Origin: Salvelinus alpinus
Lineage: Eukaryota; Chordata; Actinopteri; Salmoniformes; Salmonidae
NCBI RefSeq assembly: GCF_045679555.1
Contig: NC_092087.1
Location: 89,116,966-89,180,965, forward strand
Length of the DNA: 64,000 nt
Direction of reading: 5' to 3'
Shown: in pieces, positions 1 through 10,599 of the stretch
How the letters are laid out: each line of letters opens with the position of its first letter
Numbering within the stretch: position 1 is the first letter of the stretch
Program-made: the position numbers and the translations under genes
The notes under the pieces: generated by a model
What the model saw: the letters and a program-made list of their open reading frames with translations, nothing else
Told to the model about the DNA's origin: nothing
The model's database searches: none

Positions 1-92
1 TGTTGATTTGACTTTTGTTTATTATCTATTCCCCTTGCTTTGCCAATGTAATAATATATTTCCCATGCCAATAAAGCCCTTTGAATTGATTT
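1..92 (+). mobile_element. 3' end of an L2-like LINE
   Basis: The stretch ends with the motif CCATGCCAATAAAGCCC followed by a TTGAATTGATTTGAA-type tail, which I recognise as the 3' UTR end of a common salmonid LINE. The body of the element lies left of the window. A short GA run (about 107-126) follows. Confidence 0.5.
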
Positions 93-289
93 GAAATTAA
101 TTTAATTGAGAGAGAGAGAGAGAGAGAAACCTGAAAGTGAAAGTCCTCAAAGGTGCTGCCAATGCTAAAACTGTCTTTTGGGCACTAGAGTCCTCTGTCT
201 ATCACTATGGAGGTATGATATATGAGTTGATTGGTAAAAACCTGCTTAAATATGTTTATAAATGATAGCTGATGTTTTGACAAATACAG

Positions 290-434
290 ATGTCCTTACT
301 CTGTGGAGGCGTACTGGGAGGCTGAGGAGATGTTGAGGCCTATAGGGTTGGTCCTCTGAGGAGAGGGAGGGGTTCTCTGCATCCAGCGGTCTGGGTACCT
401 GATCACCAGCCTGGTGCTCTCCAGCTCCACCCCC
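290..434 (-). other. Possible terminal coding exon of an unknown gene
   Basis: Read on the minus strand, a pyrimidine-rich CTGTTTGTCCTCCTGTCCAG at about 434-455 could be a splice acceptor. It is followed by an open frame beginning GVELESTRLVIRYPDRW and ending SSASQYASTE with a TAA stop. The composition is not repetitive and codon use looks ordinary. The frame abuts a SINE at 455, so it may equally be a chance frame. I do not recognise the protein and it does not resemble the receptor genes to the right. Confidence 0.25.
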
Positions 435-454
435 TGGACAGGAGGACAAACAGC

Positions 455-695
455 AGGCACCAATGTGTGGGAGGAAACACTGTTTAACTGACGACCGACG
501 TCAGCTTGCAGGCGCCAGGCCACAAGGAGTTACTAGAGCATGATGAGACAAGGACATCCCGGCCGGCTAAACCCTCCACTAACCCAGATGACCCTGGGCC
601 AATTGTGCTCCGCCTCATAGGTCTCCCGGTCACAGCCGGCTGTAACAGTCCGGGATCAAACCCGGGCCTGCAGTGCTGCCTTACCATTAATTGTT
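455..695 (-). mobile_element. Truncated tRNA-derived SINE
   Basis: Matches the longer SINE at 3556-4041 from the motif GCACCAATGTGTSGGAGGAAACAC to the tRNA-like end, which carries a B-box-like GGTTTGATCCC on the minus strand. The tRNA-like head is cut short and about 40 bp inside is altered. Confidence 0.6.
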
Positions 696-1958
696 GAATT
701 TGTGATTTCCAACTTGTTGTGTAATGTTTATGTCCAATGGCCAATGAGCACTGATACGTTTTATCTATCATTTCATATGACAAGGATTGAGAAGGATTTG
801 CCAGTAGATTGTCGACCTGATGCATGATGATGACAGCTTGTCAGCTAAGATTTTGAAAGTTTGTCCAATCAGTCCAATCAAAGCTACGGTAGATTTAACG
901 CGATTTGACATAATTTTGTCTAAGCCAATGACCTTGAGCCTATTTTAATGGGAATTTCTAATGTAATTCTATGGCAGCACCCAAGGGGCTTGACATTTCG
1001 AGCTCTACCCGTAGATTTTTGCTGTGACGTAGTGTCCCCATGAGTGACAGAACACTGGGCCAATCACAGCACAACTAGAGAACATTACCAACCCCTACGC
1101 TCCGTATTTTATGCTGGCTGCCCCACCACCACCACAGAAAGCACTAAGCTGAAACACCTGCATTTTGGAGCTGCCTCACTCAAGAAAGCAAAAACGAGAC
1201 CATGTTTGTATGCGACTTTATTAACTCAATGCTTTTTTTAAAACTTTGTTTCCAAACTGATATGTGACACGTATTAATGTCAAAAAAAGCAACATAAAAA
1301 GCAACATAAAAATCTAACCATGGGGCTGAAAACAGATTTAGCTCTGCCCCAGCTGCCTTGAATGACGTGTCACCACTGCATGTATTTAGAAATTATAGAC
1401 AAGTTGACTAACAAATAGCCTACCAAAATGTTGGAAATTAGAAGTAAAAACTGCAAATGTTTAAATGTATGTAATGGACTGATTACATTTATTTTTATAT
1501 AAAAAATATATCATGACACGGAACAATATGGTATTACGTAATATAAAATGAGTAATAATGTCTGACAGCAATACAAAGTAAATCATCATTGAACACATCA
1601 GGAGAAACTTGACCCAAGAGCTAAAAATATTAAAAAGCTGTTAACAGTATTATTAATGTTAGTTGCTGAGGAAAGTAGGACTATTGATGTTATAAAACAT
1701 CTGTATGTGGCAAAATCCCTTAGAAAAAGATCTGAAATAAAACTAAAGATAGTAAACACATTGGTACACAAGAAAATGTGTCTATTTACATCATAAAAAT
1801 GTGTAATTTGAAAAATATAACCCATCTCATTTATCATCAATATACATAAATATCATTATAAGAAAAGAAAATATATATTCCAGCATTTACTGAAAAGTTA
1901 AAGTTCATGGTCTGGACTAACTTCTAGATATGGCAGCAATAGAATAGAGGTGTAAGGC
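696..1958. other. Downstream flank of gene 1, no gene seen
   Basis: AT-rich unique sequence with short open frames only. No splice-site-bounded exon, tRNA-like box or known repeat was recognised. The part nearest 1960 could belong to the 3' UTR of gene 1, but no clear polyadenylation signal could be fixed. Confidence 0.4.
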
Positions 1959-1971
1959 CTAGTTTTGTACT

Positions 1972-2395
1972 GGAACCTTCAGTCCAGGTTGTGTGGTGAT
2001 AATTTTCAGTCCAGGTTCAATGTTGGTGTTTCTCTTCATTCCAGGTTCTGTGGTGCTTCTCTTCAGTCCAGGTTCTGTGGTGATTCTCTTCAGTCCAGGT
2101 TCTGTGGTGCTTCTCTTCAGTCCAGGATCTGCGATGGTTCTCTTCAGTCCAGGATCTGCGATGGTTCTCTTCAGTCCAGGATCTGTGGTGCTTCTCTTCA
2201 GTCCAGGTTCTGTGGTGCTTCTCTTCAGTCCAGGTTCTGTGGTGCTTCTCTTCAGTCCAGGATCTGCGATGGTTCTCTTCAGTCCAGGATCTGTGGTGCT
2301 TCTCTTCAGTCCAGGTTCTGTGGTGCTTCTCTTCAGTCCAGGATCTGTGGTGCTTCTCTTCAGTCCAGGATCTGTGGTGCTTCTCTTCAGTGGGA
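1972..2395. repeat. 27-bp minisatellite in the 3' end of gene 1
   Basis: About 15 units of 27 bp built on CTTCTCTTCAGTCCAGGTT and CTGTGGTG, with GATCTGCGATGG variants. It begins at the stop codon of gene 1 (2387-2389), whose TGA is the CTGAAG part of the first unit on the coding strand. The same unit family occurs after gene 4 (49955-51075). Because the unit is a multiple of three, it creates long open frames in several registers; these look like artefacts. Confidence 0.85.
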
Positions 2396-2636
2396 GATTC
2401 CCCTCACATTCTGAAAGAAAACATACTGAAGTAGCACTCCCACTAAACATTTTATACGCGCACACACACCCACACACACACACTTACTGCCAGGGTGTCA
2501 TACTCTGGTGACTTGGTCTTCATGTTCAGAGGTGTGTACGTATCACTGTTAGGGTCAGGATGGACACTCTGTGGACAGAAAGAGAGAGAGCGAGAAAGAT
2601 AGAGTGTGAGAGAGAGAGAACGAGAGAGACAGAGAC

Positions 2637-2669
<33 letters not shown>

Positions 2670-2826
2670 GACAGAGACAGAGACAGAGACAGAGAGAGAG
2701 ACAGAGAGACAGAGATAGAGAGACAGAGAGAGAGACAGAGAGAGAGACAGAGAGAGAGAGAGAGACAGAGAGAGAGAGAGAGACAGAGAGAGAGAGACAG
2801 AGAGAGAGAGAGACAGAGAGAGAGAC

Positions 2827-2859
<33 letters not shown>

Positions 2860-3214
2860 TTTTCTCTAAACACATTCAAGTATAAAACACAAACACACTA
2901 ACAAACAATCAACATGAATGATAAGAGACTTACTGCCAGAGTGTCATAGTCAGGGGACATGGTCCTCATGTTCAGACCTGTGTACGTGTCACTGTTACAG
3001 TCAGGACGGACACTCTGTGGAGAGAGAGAGAGAGAGGTAACAATGAAAATAGTATGAGAGAGACTGTCATGTCACCGTAAATGAATGAAAACGGGGTTGT
3101 AATCCCTGGGTGCACGTTTAGTTTTTTGCCCCATTAAGACACAGCTGAAACCCTGTTGTAACTAATAGAATCACCTGTGTGTCTGCTGTGGCATCACTTC
3201 CTCCTGTGGATCTC
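2387..3214 (-). CDS. Gene 1 exons 13-16: cytoplasmic tail with ITAM-like repeats
   Basis: Exon 13 (3175-3214) adds [13 protein letters not shown]. Exons 14 (2934-3014) and 15 (2488-2568) are 81-nt phase 0 duplicates encoding YTGL-x8-YDTL and YTPL-x8-YDTL. Each fits the ITAM pattern YxxL-x6-12-YxxL; residue -2 to each tyrosine is D or P, so neither fits a strict ITIM. Exon 16 adds NVRGISH and stops. A GA-rich simple repeat (2579-2862) fills the intron between exons 14 and 15. Signalling through SH2 kinases is inferred. Confidence 0.75.
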
Positions 3215-6200
3215 CTGTAATGAGGGACAGAGTGAGTTCTGCTCTGTAAGTAAGTAAGTTGATATATTACTAATACATTTTAACAGGTTTCTTATTTAAC
3301 CTTTATTTAGGCAAGTCAGTTAAGAACAAATTCTTATTTACAACGACGTCCTAGGAACAGTGGGTTAACTGCCTTGTTCAGGGGCGGAACGACATATTTT
3401 TATATTTTCAGCTCAGAGATTCAATCTTTCGGTTGCAAGTTCAACGCTCTCACCACTAGCGGTTAAGGGCGTTGGGCCTATAATTAATGAATGAATGAAG
3501 TTAATAACAAATCAGAGGTCTAAGGTGAAAGAATAATACAAATATCAAAAAAAAAAAAAAATTAAATTTAAAAATTTTCTCCCCTTTTCTCCCCAATTTT
3601 CATGGTATCCAATCGCTAGTAATTACTATCTTGTCTCATCGCTACAACTCCCGTACGGGCTCGGGAGAGACGAAGGTCGAAAGCCACGCGTCCTCCGAAG
3701 CACAACCCAACCAAGCCGCACTGCTTCTTAACACAGCGCGCCTCCAACCCGGAAGCCAGCCGCACCAATGTGTCGGAGGAAACACCGTGCACCTGGCCCC
3801 CTTGGTTAGCGCGCACTGCGCCCGGCCCGCCACAGGAGTCGCTGGAGCGCGATGAGACAAGGATATCCCTACCGGCCAAACCCTCCCTAACCCGGATGAC
3901 GCTAGCCCAATTGTGCGTCGCCCCACGGACCTCCCGGTCGCGGCCGGCTGCGACAGAGCCTGGGCGCGAACCCAGAGACTCTGGTGGCGCAGCTAGCACT
4001 GCGATGCAGTGCCCTAGACCACTGCGCCACCCGGGAGGCCCACAAATATCTATTTTAACTCACCTGAACCACATGAGTCCAGAGAGACAGAGGATGAGAA
4101 CCAGAACAACCACTATGATTCCTACAGCTGCAGTCAGAACTGAGGTCTGTTTCCCTAAAAGACAAATGGATGATATGAGAACATGTTATTATGAAGTGAA
4201 AATGAATATACAGCAATACAGGACATTCATGCAATACTTGTATGTAGAAGCCTATGTATTGTTATAAACCAAAGTGTAATAAGGTAAACTTTCAGAAGAT
4301 TACCTTAAAACATAATTTATTATTGAACATCATTTTGTATTGAAGTATTCGAAGATGTAACTTTACCTGCTACAATGATCATCAGAGCTGTAGAGTTCAT
4401 AGATCCTCTTCCATTCTGGGCCTCACAGTAATATTCTCCTCTGTCCCCAGAGCTGATGTTAGTGATGCTGTAACTCTGTCCTGATGCTTTTGGTGAGGTT
4501 ACATTCTTCTTGTACCAGGTGTATTTGTCCACAGGTGGGTTGGCATCACTGCTGCAGGTCAGAGTCACTGAACTGCCCTCCACTATTTCACCAGAGGGAC
4601 TGACTGACACTGAGGTGTTCTTTGGGCCATCTGGTGGACAATATGTAACACATTGTTCAGACATAGAGCTGTACATGAGGAGCATCATGGAACTTGGACT
4701 TATGATTGAAATAAGTTAAATATGACTTTAAATATGTGTGATTCTCTGAACAAAAGAAGAGAAGGTTAGGTGTATTTACACTGAATGTCCACAGACACAG
4801 AAGAAGAGTTGAGACTCCCATATATACTCTCAGCCTCACAGTAGTATTCTCCACTGTCCTCAAAGTTAATGTTGGTGATGAGGAAGGTGTTTTCAGATCC
4901 TTTCAGTGAAGCTCCATTCTTCTTGTACCAGGTGTATTTGTCTACAGGTGGGTTGGCATCACTGCTGCAGGTCAGAGTCACTGAACTGCCCTCCACTATT
5001 TCACCAGAGGGACTGACTGACACTGAGGTGTTCTTTGGAGCATCTTGTAAAGGAGAATATGTCAGAGGGTCAGGACTGTAGTATACTACCTCAAATGACA
5101 TCATGACAAAAATAAGTTATATCTAAAGTCAGAGGACTATCTAAAACTATCACTTACACAAAACATGAACAAGAATACATTAGGAGATACTTTAGGACTT
5201 GAGTGTCTACTAAACTATTCTTCAAGTGTTTGAGGTACTGAACATTCTAACTATAGACATGCATACATCTATGACATTGTCTGTAATTTCTATGTGATGA
5301 TGAATATTTATAGATAAAGCCGTAATACTCTTCTCATTGATATTAAATGATTGATACTTTCTAAGTAGAATAGTAGTTTAATTAATACTCACACACTGCA
5401 GGAGAGTGGAGGTCCTCATGGTGTTCTACAGTACAGGAGTAACTGTCCACAGAATGACCCAAGACTACTAGGGTATTACTAGAGTATTGTTGGGAAGTGG
5501 GCTCATCTAGACGTTGTCCGTTCTTGTACCAGATGTAGGTGGAGTTGGAGTTGTCAGTCAGAGTACAGGTGGTGCTACAGGTCAGTGTCTTCTGTCCCTC
5601 TGCAGCAGGAGTCATCTTCACCTGCAGACCTGAAACAATATGTATAAAACCACATACACCTCTGTGTTAACAGGATGGTTAATTTATTTTCTCCTGTAAT
5701 TCATTATGATTTACAGTTGTATCAAACACTGCAGTCTTACCTGTAACAGACAGAGTTGTTCCTGGGAAACTATGACCCCATTCAATGTAGTTTGTTTTAA
5801 AGGTGAAGCGATACTCAGCTGAGTCCTCCTCTCTCAGATCTGTGATTCTCAGGGTGAAGGGACCTCTGTATGTTCCAGTGTACTCCACACGACCTGAATA
5901 CCCTGGGTCTGTGGTTAGGTCTTCAGGGGTCGACTTATCACTTCTAAACCAGAATGTTGATGTGGTGGAATAATAACCAACATAAGTACAGGATATGTCC
6001 ACTGTTGACCCCTTCAAGACACAGATTCTCCTCTTGATGTAAGTCACTCTGCTGCAGCTCTGACCCTGAACACCTGAAACACAGTGACATAACAAGAGGT
6101 CAACTGGATTATATTCTCAGTTCTTTCTAGAAATGCTAACAGTTCTCATATTACATAGTGAAACCAACACACACACATAAATACATTGTATACCATTTTA

Positions 6201-9200
6201 CAGTGATGTATTAGTGACAGATCTATTTAGTTTTTGTTATGTGGAGGATTGTATGGTTTTTTACATTCAGCCCAGGATCTCCACATCCGGCTTCTTCACC
6301 TGCGGGATCATCTGAGAACAGCCACCCAGACAGCTGATGAAACTGAGGAGTATTTCTGTCTGTGATAAAGCCCTTTTGTTGGGAAAAACTCAGTCTGATT
6401 GGCTGGGCCTGGCTCCTCAGTGGGTGGGCCTATGCCCTCCCAAGCCCACCCATGGTTGTGACCCTGCCAGTCATGTGAAATCCATAGATTAGGGATTTAT
6501 TTATAATGAATTTATTTCAACTGACTGATTTCCTTATATGAACTGCAACTCAGTAAAATGGTTGAAATTGTTGCACGTTGCGTTTATATTTTTGTTCAAT
6601 ATAATTGTATATGTATTTATGTAAAACATAGGGACCACAATGGAAATAAGTCCCCGACTTTATTGTACAATCCTGTTCACTTAAAAAATGTTGTTTATAT
6701 TTGTATTTTTTTAACAGACAAATAAAATCAATCAGTCAATCAATCCAAACTGAGCTGCAGACATTTGATGAACGGAAAGAGACATCTGTTACAAAACACC
6801 AACAAGTGTAATGACATTCAGAGATTGTCAAGCCTTCAATACTGGGTAAGACTACAAGGTAGGGAGGGATGTGTTCTCTGTCCAGATTGACATTGTCTAT
6901 TTATTGTGGTGTTGAAAACACAAACCATGACATTGAAGTGAATGAAGTTGGTATGTTTTGTTTATTGGTTGTGTGCTGCATTGGCACAGAAACCTGTTGG
7001 TGGAAAATGTGTTGCATATATTTTGTATATGATCGCAGTGTAATGGAACAGGCAGGGTGAGCTTGTCTGTGGTGGTCCGGAACCCTCAAACTTCTGGCCC
7101 GTAGCCCTGCGTGGCATCGACTGTGCCACAACAGCAGGCTGAAGTGACAAAGTCGTTATTCACATTTATAAAGGCAGGGTCGCTACTGTTATTCTTATTT
7201 GTGTTCGTAAACATTATTTTGAGTTAATTTTATGAGGGGGGAGGGTGTTCAATTTATTTTACAGTACAATAGGAGGGTCATGTGAAAATATTTTAAACTG
7301 TGAAGACCAGTCCTGTTCCGCACCCCGTGAAATTCCAATCTGTCCCTTAATAAATAAACACTCACAGACTGCAGGAGAGAGGAGATCCTCATGGCCTTTA
7401 ACCGCACAGGAGTAACTGTCTTCATAGTTTCTGGAGACTGGGTCTTTGTACTGGGGGGAGGTGCTCTCATCTAGATGTTGTCCGTTCTTGTACCAGATAT
7501 AGATGGGGTTGGGGTTACTCAGAGTACAGGTGGTGCTACAGGTCAGTGTCTTTGACTCTGAACTCCATTCAGGAGTCACCTCCACCTGAGAACCTGAATT
7601 AAAGGAGAGCAAAAAAAGAGTATATGGTTCAGAATTGGTGTGAGTTAATTATTAACATCATGACTCTTCAAAACGTTGTAATGTGTTATGCAGTGTTACC
7701 TGTGACAGTCAGAGTTGTTCCTGGGAAACTGTACCCCCATCTGGCCTCATCAGTTGTAAATCTGAACTTGTACTCAGTTGAATCACTCTCTCTCAGGTCT
7801 GTGATTCTCAGGGTGGAGTCCTTTTCTGTTTGTCGATGGTATTCCACACGATCTGCATACTCTGAGTCCTGGCTCAGATCGTTAGTTACACCAGACTCCC
7901 ATTTGTTGAACCAGGATACTTCTGTGACGTTATGCCAACTGGGATATGTGTAAAAGCAGGATATGTCCACTGTTGACCCTTTCAAAGCACAGATACTCTG
8001 ATGGGTGTAAGTCACATTCATACAGCTCTCACCCACAACACCTGAAACAAAATGTAGTTGATCAATTCCTGAAACGATAATGAGACTAGTTTCAAGTGTT
8101 TTAGATGTATTGGACAGTTTCATTTAGATTTATTTTTATTTTTGACATACATGTACATACATCTATAAAACTGTTTATCATTCCAATGTATATAGTTAAG
8201 AATATTGATAGAGAAAGTAATACCATTCTTATTGGTTCTAAATGATACCACATAAAATACTAGTTTCATTCAACTCACACACTGCAGGAGAGTGGTGATC
8301 CTCATGGCCTTTTACAGCACAGGAGTAACTGTCTGAATAATAACTATTGACAGAGTATTGCAGGGAAGTGGGCTCATCTAGACGTTGTCCGTTCTTGTAC
8401 CAGATGTAGGTGGGGTTGTCACTCAGAGTACAGGAGGTGATACAGGTCAGTGTCTTCTGTCCCTCTGCAGCAGGAGTCACCTTCACCTGCAGAACTGAAA
8501 CAATATGTATAAAACCACATACACCTCTGTGTTAACAGGATGGTTAATTTATTTTCTCCTGTAATTCATTATGATTTACAATTGTATCATACAGTGTAGT
8601 ATTACCTGTGACAGACAGAGTTGTTCCTGGGAAACTATGACCCCATTCAAAGTTTTGAGTTTTAAAAGTGAAGCGATACTCAGCTGAGTCCTCCTCTCTC
8701 AGATCTGTGATTCTCAGGGAGGAGGGACCTTCATATGTTCCAGTCTCTCTTCCAGTGTACTGCACACGACCTGCATACCCTGGGTCTCTGGTTAGGTCCT
8801 CAGGTGTCAACTTATTAGTCCAACTAGCACTCCGTTTAGGACTAAACCAAAGTGATGATTTGACTCTATTATAACCAACATAAGTACAGGATATGTCCAC
8901 TCTTGACCCCTTTAAGACACAGATTCTCCTCTTGGTGTAAGTCACTCTGTTGCAGTCCTGACCCTGAACACCTGAAACACAGTGACATAACAAGAGGTCA
9001 ACTGGATTATATTCTCAGTTCTTTCTAGAAATGCTAAAAGTTCTCAAATGACAAAGTGAAACCAACACACAGTATAATGTATTAAATTGACACTCACAGA
9101 CTGCAGGAGAGTGGAGATCCTCATGGCCTTTTACAGCACAGGAGTAACTATCAATGAGGTTGCTGGAGTTTTTGTACTGGAGGGAGGTGCTCTCATCTAG

Positions 9201-10157
9201 ATGTTGTCCGTTCTTGTACCAGATGTAGTTGGGGTTGGGGTTGTCAGTCAGAGTACAGGTGGTGATACAGGTCAATGTCTTATCCTGATGTCCACCAGTC
9301 ACCTTCACCTGAAGACCTGGAGAATAAACAATATCACTGTAAATCCCTTTATCACTGACTTATCACTCTAATACAAAGATGGAGGAAATCCTATGTTATA
9401 CAGACATACATACAAACCAAGACAATGTTCCTGAAATAAATGGAATTCAACAGTTTAACTATATTGAATGTAACTGTACCTGTGACAGACAGAGTGACTC
9501 CAGGACTGCCAGTATATTTCCCTCCTTCCTGATCTGTTAATAGTCTGAACCAGTACGTAGCTGAGTCTCTCTCTCTCAGGTCTGTGATTCTCAGGGTAGA
9601 GTCTTTCTTCTTATCCCCATGATACTCCAGACGACCTGCATACTCTGGGTCCTGACCTAGATATTCAGCATCTACACCAGTCCCCCATTCAGTGAACCAG
9701 AGGGTTTTTGTGACTGTACCACTGGGATATGTGTAAGAGCAGGTCAGGTTCACTGTTGACCCCCTCAAGGCACAGATTCTCTGAGGGGTGTAAGTCACAC
9801 TCCAGCCATCCTGACCCAGTACCACTGAAACACACAGTCACACAACACAAGGGAATCACAATTAAGCCAAAATGGCTCACAATAATAGAAGGTTGTGTCC
9901 ACATTGTGTTGCCATAGTTGCTGAGTTGAGTGTGAATGGAAACCACAGATAAGCATCTCTCAATGAGGAGTGAAAGACAACTATATAAAGTGAGGTAGAT
10001 ACGACAAACAGATCAACATAATAACATTAAGACTCTTAACATTTTAGACATGTTTGTAAACAGAAACACAGGGCAACTAAAACATTTAGAATGAGACCAT
10101 ACCTGCTACAGACCAGAGATAGACCACCAACACACTTCCTGCTTTTCTCAAGGCCAT
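2387..10157 (-). CDS. Gene 1: intact CD22/sialoadhesin-like receptor, ITAM-like tail
   Basis: Single-pass cell-surface Ig-superfamily receptor, Siglec/CD22-like by fold; probable role in leukocyte recognition and signalling is inferred from family. Exons (minus order): 10157-10103 signal; 9824-9480 V1; 9316-9098 C2; 8971-8606 V2; 8494-8279 C2; 8041-7700 V3; 7593-7366 C2; 6073-5741 V4; 5629-5393 C2; 5043-4780 and 4630-4367 Ig; 4154-4064 membrane; 3214-3175, 3014-2934, 2568-2488, 2410-2387 tail. All junctions are GT-AG and the total is 3186 nt, giving 1061 aa with no internal stop. Ectodomain exons are phase 1-1 cassettes. The two membrane-proximal domains begin Y(A/G)[13 protein letters not shown], a motif I associate with fish CD22-like proteins. 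Alternation of domain subtypes suggests duplication of a V-C2-V-C2 block. Exact orthology is unknown; teleost CD22-like families are large. Confidence 0.85.
2579..2862. repeat. GA/GACA simple repeat
   Basis: Interrupted (GA)n with frequent GACAGA insertions lying in an intron of gene 1, between its two ITAM-like exons. Shorter GA runs are at 3016-3034. Open frames through it (poly-SL, poly-RE) are artefacts. Confidence 0.95.
3290..3478 (-). mobile_element. HpaI/SmaI-type salmonid SINE
   Basis: The minus strand starts with a tRNA-like head (AACGCCCTTAACCGCTAGTGG region on the plus strand) and ends with AACTGACTTGCCTAAATAAAGG. It is the typical salmonid tRNA-derived SINE tail and lies in the gene 1 intron between tail exon 13 and the membrane exon. 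Confidence 0.7.
3556..4041 (-). mobile_element. Long tRNA-derived SINE
   Basis: On the minus strand it begins GGCCTCCCGGGTGGCGCAG, an A-box-like region, with a B-box-like GGGTTCGCGCC about 65 bp inside, and ends in an A/T-rich tail near 3556. Length is close to 485 bp. It is GC-rich against an AT-rich intron and sits directly next to another SINE. Confidence 0.7.
4064..5043 (-). CDS. Gene 1 exons 10-12: two Ig domains and membrane segment
   Basis: Two 264-nt Ig exons (4780-5043, 4367-4630) with [22 protein letters not shown] and GEYYCEA motifs hold canonical cysteines. The 91-nt membrane exon gives [11 protein letters not shown] followed by a run of I, V and L and then LSGLMWFR. No charged residue sits in the membrane core, so pairing with an adaptor such as FcR-gamma or DAP12 is not expected from sequence. 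Confidence 0.85.
5393..6073 (-). CDS. Gene 1 exons 8-9: V4 and C2 domains
   Basis: V4 (5741-6073) carries [15 protein letters not shown] and the F strand YRFTF; it closely resembles V2 of this gene and V2 and V4 of gene 2. The C2 exon (5393-5629) has [13 protein letters not shown] and [17 protein letters not shown]. The intron to its left (minus direction) and the domain order match genes 2 and 3. Confidence 0.8.
6265..6608 (+). mobile_element. Tc1-like transposon 3' end
   Basis: Contains the recognisable salmonid Tc1-like 3' region with TGATTGGCTGGGCCTGGCTC, GTGGGCCTATGCCCTCCC and the terminal TTGCGTTTATATTTTTGTTCA. The transposase part is missing. Located in the intron between C2 exon 7 and V4 exon 8 of gene 1. 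Confidence 0.55.
6610..7365. other. Gene 1 intron, nothing further recognised
   Basis: Intronic sequence between exons 8 and 7. Short open frames around 6900-7150 show no domain, splice support or similarity to neighbouring exons. Confidence 0.4.
7366..9316 (-). CDS. Gene 1 exons 3-7: C2, V2, C2, V3, C2 domains
   Basis: C2 exons share the pattern LTCxTx[11 protein letters not shown] and [18 protein letters not shown]. V2 (8606-8971) has RRICVLKGS and the F strand YRFTF, where threonine stands at the arginine position. V3 (7700-8041) has QSICALKGS and YKFRF, keeping the arginine. Every exon length is a multiple of three (219, 366, 216, 342, 228), so any cassette could be skipped without a frame change. 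Confidence 0.8.
9480..9824 (-). CDS. Gene 1 exon 2: V-set domain 1 (sialic-acid-type)
   Basis: A-strand cysteine in RICALRGS, B-strand cysteine in LTCSYTYP, C-strand tryptophan in LWF, E/F segment [17 protein letters not shown]. The F-strand arginine in YWFR matches the position of the ligand-binding arginine of Siglecs, and the usual F-strand cysteine is absent as in Siglec V domains. Sialic-acid binding is inferred and not shown. Confidence 0.75.
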
Positions 10158-10173
10158 TGTTGCATCTCCCACC
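10103..10173 (-). CDS. Gene 1 signal-peptide exon
   Basis: The start codon at 10157 opens [19 protein letters not shown], a short basic N-region followed by a hydrophobic core, as in a secretory signal. It is preceded by a splice acceptor (AAGACTGCAG) and a 16-nt untranslated stretch, so the leader exon lies further upstream. The same exon, nearly identical, starts gene 2 (44235) and gene 4 (52366), which supports the start choice. Confidence 0.85.
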
Positions 10174-10455
10174 CTGCAGTCTTAGAAACATAAACAACAA
10201 CTCACCAGCTGGTGAAATACAACATACATCATCATCATCAACAACAACAACCACTTATTGAACAGATCTGTAGTACTGTAAACACATATTTCTACATTGA
10301 TTGTTGTGAAGCTGTTTTATTCTCAGAACCCCAAATATAGGAGGATAAATGTTCAATCCTCTACGGTCCGTCAAGCTGTACAGCAGCCTAAAGACTGACC
10401 ACCAGGTTCAATGATAGCTCCTATCCCCAAGCTGTGAGGCTAAACAGCAAGTGAA

Positions 10456-10569
<114 letters not shown>

Positions 10570-10599
10570 ATTAACACATGCATCATGACCAGACCAGCA

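Noticed and set aside
1959-2483. 174-codon minus frame of KRSTTEPGL repeats as a long receptor tail
   Set aside because: The preceding exon ends in phase 0, which makes the terminal exon stop at 2387; the repeat frame would need a different phase. It is open only because the unit is 27 bp.
2526-2879. Poly-SL and poly-RE frames
   Set aside because: Simple GA repeat in an intron; no gene signal.
3556-4041. A tRNA gene at the SINE head
   Set aside because: A/B-box-like sequences belong to a SINE; no complete cloverleaf could be drawn.
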